A DNA stretch of 18,715 nucleotides. Source: SOIA01 sp050116035 (GTDB lineage Bacteria > Acidobacteriota > Aminicenantia > Aminicenantales > Aminicenantaceae). How positions within the stretch are numbered: the stretch's first letter is position 1; the number at the start of each line of letters is the position of its first letter. Where the stretch lies: positions 1 through 18,715 of the forward strand of contig JASFPJ010000021.1 in NCBI GenBank assembly GCA_050116035.1, given 5' to 3'. The translations under genes were made by a program, and so were the position numbers. The notes under the pieces were generated by a model. The model was not told where the DNA came from, ran no database searches, and was given only the letters and a program-made list of their open reading frames with translations. Positions 13,190-18,715 of this stretch are shown one piece after another.

Positions 13190-15085
13190 TTATTTTTTTG
13201 CGCTCTTCCAATACAAAAAAGCACCTAGAGCAAGAAATGCGGCGAGGGCAACGTAATCACCAAGATTGACCCCTATTCCTACAGGTTTTTTAGTTGTGAT
13301 GTACGCGTACAATGCAACTCCGACCATAGTGATTCCTTCTCCGGCAATGAACCCTGAACCTAATAGAATTCCTTTTTCTTTTCCTTTCGTTTTCAGCGTT
13401 TCATCTTTGCTGAATCTCTTCTCCATGAGATGCCTTATAAAACCTCCGGCAAAAATGGGTGTCATCGTGGAGAGGGGCAGATAAATCCCTACCGCAAACG
13501 GAAGGGACGGAATCCCGACAAGCTCTGCCACGATGGCAAAAGCTCCCCCAACTAGAACGAGTCCCCAGGGAAGGTCGCCACCGAGAACTCCTTCGATGAC
13601 CGTTTTCATTAAAGTGGCTTGAGGAGCCGCCAGGTCTTGTGAGCCAAATTCAAAGGTTTTACCCAAGAGCCAAACTGTCCAGGCAATGGCGTAAGCTGAA
13701 GCCAAAACTCCTACCAATTCGGAAATCTGCTGCTTCCTGGGTGTAGCTCCGATGATATAGCCAGCCTTGAGGTCTTGGGAAATGTCGCCAGCGATAGAGG
13801 CGCTGATCGCGACAACGGTCCCGACAGTCAGAGCCGTGGCCATGCCCAAAGTGTCTGTCCATCCCAGGGCTAAAAACACCAAACTTGTTCCGAGAAGTGT
13901 GACGATGGTCATGCCTGATGTGGGGTTGGAGGTCACACCCACCATCCCGACTATCCTGGAGGAAACAGTCACAAAACAAAAAGCGAAAATAACGATACAC
14001 ACGGCTCCCAAAAGGCGGATAAGGATGGACGTTTGAATGCCAAGAACCTGGGGCGCCAGGATGATCAACACTGTCACTGCGAGAATCCCGAGGCCCAGGA
14101 CTGGAAAAGGGAGATCGTTATCTGTTCTGTTTTTCTTGGGTTGCTCATTCTGCTTACTGAGGCTGAAGTCTTTTAGGCTTGTCTTTAGAGCTCCGACCAT
14201 CGTGGGCAGAGACTTGATAACAGTGATGATCCCACCGACTGCCACGGCTCCAGCCCCTATGACCCTTATGTATTTGTACCAGATGTCTTCAGCCGCCATC
14301 TGGGCAATCGGCAGTTCTGTTTCAGGGAAAAGTGGTATATTGAGGTTTTCTCCGAAGTAAGCGATCAAGGGAATAAGGCCTATCCAGGAAAGAATGCCGC
14401 CTGCCACCATGATTCCTGCGATTCGGGGCCCCAGGATGAAGCCCACTCCCAGAAGGGCTGGTGTCGCGTCAAGGCCCAGCTCGGCTTTTTTGAGGACAGG
14501 AAGTTTGAGATAGATCTTCTCAGGCCAGAGTTTCAATATAGCAATAATGGCTTTGTATGCGGCCCCGATTCCTAAGCCCACGAACACGTTTTTTGCTTTC
14601 GCTCCTCCTTCTTCTGCTGAAATCAGAACCTGAGAGGCTGCCACTCCTTCAGGGTAGGGAAGGACTCCGTGTTCTTTGACAATCAGAGCTCTTCTGAGAG
14701 GGATCATGAAGAGAACTCCAAGGATGCCTCCAAAGATGGCGAGAGTGCCGATTTTGAAGAGACTAGGGTTGAATCCCCAGAGGAAGAGGGCCGGAATGGT
14801 GAAGATGATTCCCGAGGCCAGAGAAGAGCTGGCTGAGCCCGTCGTCTGAGCGATGTTGCAATCCAGGATCGTACTTTTTCCTAGGATAGGAGTGAGTACT
14901 TTAAACACAGCCACAGCAATAACTGCCAAGGGAATGGCTGTTGAGATCGTCAGCCCCACTCTTAAACCTATGTAGGCATTGGCTGCACCAAAGACGACGC
15001 CGAAAATGGCTCCAATGATGACAGCCTTAATGGTGAAATCTTTAAATGGTGTTTGGTCAGGCACATATGGTTTGTGTTCTTCCAT
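13190..15085 (-). CDS. OPT-family oligopeptide transporter, full length (second paralogue)
   Basis: This 631-residue, strongly hydrophobic protein is a full-length OPT-family carrier of the prokaryotic TIGR00733-like subgroup. It starts MEEHKPYVPDQTPFKDF and has the conserved GAANAYIGLRVGLTISTAIP segment (about residues 33-52). Further blocks are AQTTGSASSSLASG, GVLPYPEGVAAS, and a C-terminal FAVGIYLPLSTMTPIFAGG motif near the end. About 14-16 membrane helices are expected. It likely imports short peptides with protons; the exact substrate is not predictable. AGGAA lies several nt before the ATG. No clear promoter was found in the 139 nt upstream, which separate it from the thymidine-phosphorylase-like gene on the same strand. 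It could therefore be co-transcribed with that gene. The incomplete gene at the left edge is its paralogue. Confidence 0.93.
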   Translation of the reverse strand: MEEHKPYVPDQTPFKDFTIKAVIIGAIFGVVFGAANAYIGLRVGLTISTAIPLAVIAVAVFKVLTPILGKSTILDCNIAQTTGSASSSLASGIIFTIPALFLWGFNPSLFKIGTLAIFGGILGVLFMIPLRRALIVKEHGVLPYPEGVAASQVLISAEEGGAKAKNVFVGLGIGAAYKAIIAILKLWPEKIYLKLPVLKKAELGLDATPALLGVGFILGPRIAGIMVAGGILSWIGLIPLIAYFGENLNIPLFPETELPIAQMAAEDIWYKYIRVIGAGAVAVGGIITVIKSLPTMVGALKTSLKDFSLSKQNEQPKKNRTDNDLPFPVLGLGILAVTVLIILAPQVLGIQTSILIRLLGAVCIVIFAFCFVTVSSRIVGMVGVTSNPTSGMTIVTLLGTSLVFLALGWTDTLGMATALTVGTVVAISASIAGDISQDLKAGYIIGATPRKQQISELVGVLASAYAIAWTVWLLGKTFEFGSQDLAAPQATLMKTVIEGVLGGDLPWGLVLVGGAFAIVAELVGIPSLPFAVGIYLPLSTMTPIFAGGFIRHLMEKRFSKDETLKTKGKEKGILLGSGFIAGEGITMVGVALYAYITTKKPVGIGVNLGDYVALAAFLALGAFLYWKSAKK

Positions 15086-15224
15086 CTTTAGTTCCTTTCC
15101 AAGGATTCAAGTTGCATGAAGTCTACCATACAAAAAATTTTTTTTCTAACAGAAATTCAGCCACCTAATCGGATCCATTTTCTTGGGAGTCTAAACTTCT
15201 CGATTTGCAGAGGCGCTCATAGGA

Positions 15225-16421
15225 TTAATCTTTAATTCTTTCGATAATCAGTGGCTGAAAAGGTGGGGAAGTATCAGAGATTGTAAAGATTTCCTGGAAT
15301 TCATCATTTTTCCAGGAGCGGCTGACTTTGCTGTTGAGGTGGACTTCAACAAGACTTTCGCCCTTTTTAACCCAATCGCCAGATTTTTTCTGAAGGACAA
15401 AACCGATATCACAACTTACAGTGTCAGTTAGTTTCCTCTCCTTTGATACGCATTTGAGATAAGCCGAGTATAGCTTTCTTGTGTTGATTTTCTGGATGAA
15501 GCCAGTTTGGTTGGAACGAACCATTATTCTTTTCTCTGAAAAAGGAAGGAGGGAATCATCGTCGATGATTCGAATATCTCCTTTTTGGGCTCCGATGATC
15601 TCTCGGAATTTTTGAAGGCTATCCCCACTCAATATTTTCTTTTTAAGAATCTCTTTGGCTTCGGCTTTCGACATTGTCTTATTGGCAAGAAGAAGCATGT
15701 CTGAGCCGAATTCTAAAGCCAGCTTGAGCATATCCAGAGGACCTGACCCTTTGAGTATTTCGATTGCCTCTTTTATTTCGAGGGAATTGCCTACAGCCCG
15801 GCCGATTGGCTGACTTGAGTCAGTCAAGAAAAAGGATGTGTTGATCTGCATGCGTTCGAAAACGCTTTTCAGCGATTGCGCGAGATTTCTGCCCTCTCGG
15901 GGCTTTTGGATAATATACCCTTCTCCGACTTTTATATTGAAGACAGCGCTGTTGACTGAACCAACTTGGAGACTGTTCATGAAATAATTAAAAAGCGAAC
16001 TTAGACTACCGGGAAAGGAAGCAGCGTTTTGATAGACTGGACTTTTTTTCGAATTCGAATGCATCCCTTCTGAGAGAGAAAAAAATACAGCGCCGACCTC
16101 ATGGAGTTGGTTATGAAGGTCTTTAGGGAGTCGTGCTGTCCTCAATCCTGGAATGCATCGGATTTTTTGAGATAGACTATTCCACTTAGCCAGACCATTC
16201 AGGACATTGTCTCCAGATGTGAATGATCGAGGCAGCTCTGAGGTTTTAGGGAAACCGACTCCTGCAGAGGATATAAGCGGGACTAAGACAAGAGGCAATT
16301 TGTCAACAGGATCGTCTGTGGAACACAGAGAGACAGTCGAACCCTTGAAACCGGATGGAGGGATTTTTTTGCTCAAGTTTTCAGTGCTGTTATTGGAAAT
16401 ATCCAATTTCCTGATCCCCAT
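15225..16421 (-). CDS. Thymidine-phosphorylase-like protein lacking the active site (probable pseudoenzyme)
   Basis: The 398-residue protein clearly belongs to the thymidine/pyrimidine nucleoside phosphorylase family. From about residue 200, DSSQPIGRAVGNSLEIKEAI is nearly the canonical block, and the C-terminal PYNP_C domain (IMVRSNQTGFIQKINTRKL, DIGFVLQKKSGDWVKKGE) is intact. The N-terminal helical domain (about 70 residues) is absent. The phosphate-binding KHSTGGVGDK motif is replaced by LCSTDDPVDK, and the signature SGRGLGHTGGTxDKLE by TSELPRSFTSGDNVLNGLAK. The YALRD arginine and the SSIMSKK lysine regions are also lost. Phosphorolysis therefore looks impossible. The frame is nonetheless open throughout, which argues for a retained protein rather than a decayed gene. 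The start is uncertain: an adjacent GTG at 16424 is possible and no Shine-Dalgarno is seen. It lies 99 nt downstream of the ACT gene, same strand. Confidence 0.7.
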   Translation of the reverse strand: MGIRKLDISNNSTENLSKKIPPSGFKGSTVSLCSTDDPVDKLPLVLVPLISSAGVGFPKTSELPRSFTSGDNVLNGLAKWNSLSQKIRCIPGLRTARLPKDLHNQLHEVGAVFFSLSEGMHSNSKKSPVYQNAASFPGSLSSLFNYFMNSLQVGSVNSAVFNIKVGEGYIIQKPREGRNLAQSLKSVFERMQINTSFFLTDSSQPIGRAVGNSLEIKEAIEILKGSGPLDMLKLALEFGSDMLLLANKTMSKAEAKEILKKKILSGDSLQKFREIIGAQKGDIRIIDDDSLLPFSEKRIMVRSNQTGFIQKINTRKLYSAYLKCVSKERKLTDTVSCDIGFVLQKKSGDWVKKGESLVEVHLNSKVSRSWKNDEFQEIFTISDTSPPFQPLIIERIKD

Positions 16422-16492
16422 CACTGAGGCATTATTTTATTAAAAGAAGTGATAGGTGGCACTGAATTTTTACCTTCGGAGGAGTATCCTTA

Positions 16493-16518
16493 CTTCAAGG
16501 AAAAACTGATTCTTGAAG
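16493..16518 (-). other. Stem-loop between the ACT and phosphorylase-like genes
   Basis: A perfect 7-bp stem (CTTCAAG at 16493-16499 with CTTGAAG at 16512-16518, 12-nt loop) begins 2 nt after the ACT stop codon. It has no T run on the minus strand, so it is a poor intrinsic terminator. It could be an mRNA-stabilising or processing hairpin in a shared transcript. Confidence 0.3.
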
Positions 16519-16520
16519 GA

Positions 16521-16916
16521 TTAGCTCAGAGTTTCGACAGCTTTCTTATTATTATTCGTTTGAAACACCAAGAGAGCTCTTCCAGCGCCTATAGAAGTCC
16601 CATAGCAATAATCAATGTCGATAGCGGCATTACCCAGAAGAGCACCTATTTCTGCGCCCGCTCCGATGCGGTCTTCGATTTCGACTGTAACAACCTTGTT
16701 AGTTTTGACTTTATAGCGTAAGACTTTAAGAGCTTTCTCGGCCTTTTTATTATCGGAAGTTATAAGAAGGAAAATTCCTTTTTTTCCTTCAGCGTGAGCA
16801 CGAAGCGCTCTGAGGTTTACACCTGCATTGGCTAGAGTTCCCAGTACACGACCCAATATGCCGGGCTCATTAGGCGTTGTGACGTGGAGTTCTGTTTCTT
16901 CTTTTACATTGTGCAC
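16521..16916 (-). CDS. Tandem ACT-domain protein
   Basis: The 131-residue protein consists of two ACT-like modules and nothing else. The first (about 8-76) has the typical TPNEPGILGRVLGTLANAGVNLRAL start, in which the loop around Pro-Gly-Ile-Leu is the usual ligand-binding position. The second (about 76-131) reads VTVEIEDRIGAGAEIGALLGNAAIDIDYCYG. ACT domains bind amino acids or related small ligands and act as allosteric sensors. Stand-alone tandem versions are probably amino-acid-responsive regulators or binding proteins, but their partners are usually unknown. The start is a GTG with GGAGG (16924-16928 on the complement) 7 nt upstream, and a promoter lies at 16943-16972. It is the first gene of a minus-strand unit that may continue into the phosphorylase-like gene. 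Confidence 0.85.
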   Translation of the reverse strand: MHNVKEETELHVTTPNEPGILGRVLGTLANAGVNLRALRAHAEGKKGIFLLITSDNKKAEKALKVLRYKVKTNKVVTVEIEDRIGAGAEIGALLGNAAIDIDYCYGTSIGAGRALLVFQTNNNKKAVETLS

Positions 16917-16942
16917 TTTATTTCCTCCTTGGATGAAAATGA

Positions 16943-16972
16943 ATTATACCAGAATCAGTGCTTTAAACTCAA
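16943..16972 (-). promoter_or_regulatory. Promoter with perfect extended -10 for the ACT gene
   Basis: On the minus strand TTGAGT (16972-16967), an 18-nt spacer and a perfect TATAAT (16948-16943) are present. The spacer ends in TGG, giving an extended -10 (TGnTATAAT). Transcription would start near 16936, leaving about 20 nt of leader. Confidence 0.65.
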
Positions 16973-16999
16973 AGAAAATATGAGCTAAAAAGAAAGAAG

Positions 17000-17027
17000 T
17001 TGTCTTTTGCTATTGAATGGATATAAT
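17000..17027 (+). promoter_or_regulatory. Promoter for the amidotransferase-RmlD pair
   Basis: TTGTCT (17000-17005) and a perfect TATAAT (17022-17027) are 16 nt apart. Transcription would begin near 17034, downstream of an in-frame GTG at 17030. This rules out that GTG as start and supports the ATG at 17069. The -35 boxes of this and the divergent ACT promoter are about 27 bp apart. Confidence 0.6.
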
Positions 17028-17068
17028 TTGTGCGCAGACTCCATCAGAATAATGGCGGATTGAGTGAA

Positions 17069-17770
17069 ATGAAGGAAGTGAAACTCGCTTTTATCGACAA
17101 TTCCATTGATTCGTCTGTATACAATCCTGAGGAACATTGGAAACAATATCTTGATGTGGAATGGATTAGCTTCAAAGCGACCAAAAGCCAATTCCCTGAT
17201 TTCAACCAAGGTGGCTTCACCCATTTGCTGTTGACCGGGTCTGAGGCGTCTATTGTAGAGAGGGAAAGGTGGGTGTATGAAGAAGTCGAGGTCGTTCAGG
17301 AAGCCATCAACAAGGGAATCCCCACACTCGGAAGCTGCTACGGTCATCAACTTCTTGCTTTTGCACTTTTTGGGGCTTCCTCAGTTTGCAGGTCCAAACA
17401 TCCTGAAGTGGGATGGATTCCAATTCAGATCAAAAAAAACAGTGAGCTCCTTGGGGAAAAAAGACAGGCATATTCCTTCTCCGTTCATTTTGATGAGGTT
17501 GTGGATTCAAACAGAGACTTGCAGATTCTGGCATCATCGGCTCACTGCCACGTTCAAGCCTTTCAATTAAAAGATAGACCAGTCTGGGGATTTCAGATTC
17601 ATCCTGAAATAAATGTTTCAAATGCTCGAATACTGTTAAAGAACCTCATATCACTGAATCTGAAGACTTCATCGTTCTTTGAGAAGGCCCTCCGGTCAAC
17701 ACCGAGGGACTCAGGTCTGATCGGGCAGATAGTGAAAGGTTTTTTCAGCGCAGAGAAGCAAAGTTTTTAA
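17069..17770 (+). CDS. Stand-alone class I glutamine amidotransferase
   Basis: The 233-residue protein is a class I (triad) glutamine amidotransferase domain similar to the GMP-synthase GATase group. The nucleophile elbow GSCYGHQ has Cys90, and GFQIHPE supplies His178 and Glu180, completing the Cys-His-Glu triad. Such domains hydrolyse glutamine or gamma-glutamyl bonds. No synthetase domain is fused and none is adjacent, so it may act alone on a gamma-glutamyl compound or serve an unknown partner. The ATG was chosen because the predicted transcript begins after the upstream in-frame GTG at 17030; the ribosome-binding site is weak. The last 30 residues or so, beyond the catalytic fold, are unassigned. 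It is followed after 15 nt by an RmlD-like gene, so the two are likely co-transcribed. Confidence 0.85.
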   Translation: MKEVKLAFIDNSIDSSVYNPEEHWKQYLDVEWISFKATKSQFPDFNQGGFTHLLLTGSEASIVERERWVYEEVEVVQEAINKGIPTLGSCYGHQLLAFALFGASSVCRSKHPEVGWIPIQIKKNSELLGEKRQAYSFSVHFDEVVDSNRDLQILASSAHCHVQAFQLKDRPVWGFQIHPEINVSNARILLKNLISLNLKTSSFFEKALRSTPRDSGLIGQIVKGFFSAEKQSF

Positions 17771-17785
17771 AAGCATCAATGAATA

Positions 17786-18649
17786 ATGAATATTGCAATT
17801 ATCGGGGCTGACGGACAGCTCGGGTCTGATTGTGTGAAGATCCTAAGGGGGAATAAGGTTTTTCCCTTATATTATCCTGATTTTGATATCACGAAGCCAG
17901 AAGGGACAAAAAAAACTCTTTCGCGACTCGACATCGAAATCATCATTAATACGGCGGCTTTTCACATGGTTGATGAATGCGAAGTAGCGCCTCTGGAAGC
18001 CTTTGAAGTGAACACGATAGCGGTCAGGAATCTTGCCCTAATTTGTGAGGAACTGAATTTAGTTCTAGTCCATTTCAGCACGGATTATGTTTTCGACGGA
18101 AAGAAGGAGATCCCGTATGTAGAAGGAGACTCTCCTCATCCCTTGAATGTGTATGGAGTCTCTAAGCTGGCAGGGGAATACTTTGTCCGCGCTATCCTTC
18201 ATCGATATTTCCTTATCCGCACCTGTGGGCTTTTCGGGGAGGCCGGCTGTTGGGGCAAGGGATCCAATTTTGTTGATGCAGTCATATCTCTTGAGGAAAA
18301 GGGAAAGGCTCTCCGAGTGGTGAATGACCAGTGGGTCACACCCACTTCCACCGCGGAACTCGCACAAAAAATTAAAGAACTCATTCACACAGAGCATTAT
18401 GGCCTCTTCCATCTAACGAATGAAGGACAGTGCACATGGTTCGAATTCGCAGAAACAATATTTTCTCTTATAGGGAAAAGCCCACAGCTCATTCCTGTTG
18501 ATTCCAAATCTTATGGAGCGCGGGCTATCCGACCCTCTTATTCCGTCTTGGAAAACAAAAAAGCCAAAGAGATTGGATTGAGTGAGTTTTCCCACTGGAA
18601 AAACGCTCTAAAACAGTATTTAAAGAAGAAAGGATACATCCTGAGCTAA
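17786..18649 (+). CDS. RmlD-like dTDP-4-dehydrorhamnose reductase family protein
   Basis: The 287-residue protein is an extended short-chain dehydrogenase of the RmlD substrate-binding family. It has the NAD(P)-binding GxxGxxG at residues 7-13 (GADGQLG), the block FSTDYVFDG with Thr99, and the YxxxK pair Tyr123 and Lys127, which together form the catalytic triad. A DQWVTPTSTAELA block follows near 181. RmlD reduces dTDP-4-dehydro-L-rhamnose to dTDP-L-rhamnose for surface polysaccharide. Relatives of this fold act on other sugars or on the MAT2B-like subunit, so the exact substrate is open. No rmlA, rmlB or rmlC lies in the window. It follows the amidotransferase gene after 15 nt with no visible Shine-Dalgarno, suggesting coupled expression. 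Family certain, specific symbol withheld. Confidence 0.88.
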   Translation: MNIAIIGADGQLGSDCVKILRGNKVFPLYYPDFDITKPEGTKKTLSRLDIEIIINTAAFHMVDECEVAPLEAFEVNTIAVRNLALICEELNLVLVHFSTDYVFDGKKEIPYVEGDSPHPLNVYGVSKLAGEYFVRAILHRYFLIRTCGLFGEAGCWGKGSNFVDAVISLEEKGKALRVVNDQWVTPTSTAELAQKIKELIHTEHYGLFHLTNEGQCTWFEFAETIFSLIGKSPQLIPVDSKSYGARAIRPSYSVLENKKAKEIGLSEFSHWKNALKQYLKKKGYILS

Positions 18650-18715
18650 GGGAGCTGAGGAGACAGTACACACCTCCAGCACTTTAAAACATTTGATTTA
18701 ACGCTTCGGTTTGTG

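Noticed and set aside
13659..14036. Open frames of about 90-113 codons overlapping the second OPT gene
   Set aside because: They are alternative-frame reads of the strongly coding OPT gene, with His/Arg-rich or Thr/Val-rich compositions and no initiation signals.
15121..15150. A6-T8 tract upstream of the second OPT gene as a promoter or UP element
   Set aside because: No -10 and -35 pair with acceptable spacing could be placed around it. It may bend DNA but nothing more can be supported.
17030..17068. Upstream GTG start for the amidotransferase
   Set aside because: The predicted transcription start (about 17034, from the TATAAT at 17022-17027) lies after this codon, and the added residues do not belong to the amidotransferase fold.

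Overview
The window is an ordinary chromosomal segment of a Gram-negative-type bacterium with moderate to low GC. It carries a complete rod-shape operon (mreB-mreC-mreD-mrdA-rodA) and an ExbD/TolR-type protein, so the cell has an elongation machinery and probably an outer membrane. Two OPT-family oligopeptide transporters, a CstA-type carbon-starvation/pyruvate transporter and an acyl-CoA dehydrogenase suggest a heterotroph living on peptides and amino acids. Short GGGAC-n-GTCCC hairpin repeats lie between genes. Together this resembles uncultured fermentative lineages such as candidate phylum Aminicenantes (OP8) or Acidobacteriota relatives. That placement is an inference from gene content and repeat style, not from a marker gene. 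No rRNA, tRNA, IS element, CRISPR array or phage gene was recognised.

Layout. 1-720 (minus): 5' part of an OPT transporter running off the left edge. 721-1095: intergenic, with a promoter for the OPT gene and a small repeat cluster. 1096-6410 (plus): mreB, mreC, mreD, mrdA (PBP2) and rodA, nearly without gaps. 6411-6640: a hairpin-repeat/terminator cluster, then a promoter overlapped by an inverted repeat. 6641-9184 (plus): a large B12-binding-like radical SAM protein fused to a DUF2344 domain. 9266-10414 (plus): acyl-CoA dehydrogenase behind a near-consensus promoter. 10573-10971 (minus): an orphan exbD, divergent from a small TIGR04076-type protein (11095-11367, plus). 11351-13015 (minus): cstA. 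13190-15085 (minus): a second OPT transporter. 15225-16421 (minus): a thymidine-phosphorylase-like protein with an erased active site. 16521-16916 (minus): a tandem ACT-domain protein. 17069-18649 (plus): a class I glutamine amidotransferase followed by an RmlD-like sugar-nucleotide reductase.

How the genes work together. The mre/mrd/rodA operon supplies the lateral-wall elongasome: MreB filaments, the MreC/MreD scaffold, the PBP2 transpeptidase and the RodA glycosyltransferase. The two OPT carriers, CstA and the acyl-CoA dehydrogenase fit peptide and organic-acid uptake and catabolism, although each appears to be its own transcription unit. Several promoters match the sigma70 consensus well (TTGACA and TATAAT-like boxes, 16-18 bp apart), so transcription units can be drawn with some confidence. 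Divergent promoter pairs separate exbD from the TIGR04076 gene, and the ACT gene from the amidotransferase gene.

The most unusual item is the thymidine-phosphorylase-like protein. It keeps the family's core and C-terminal domain but has lost the N-terminal domain and the phosphate- and pyrimidine-binding motifs, so it is a candidate pseudoenzyme. Other points of interest are a repeat family whose arms change in a compensatory way, a Glu-rich insertion beside the PBP2 active site, and operator-like inverted repeats at two promoters.
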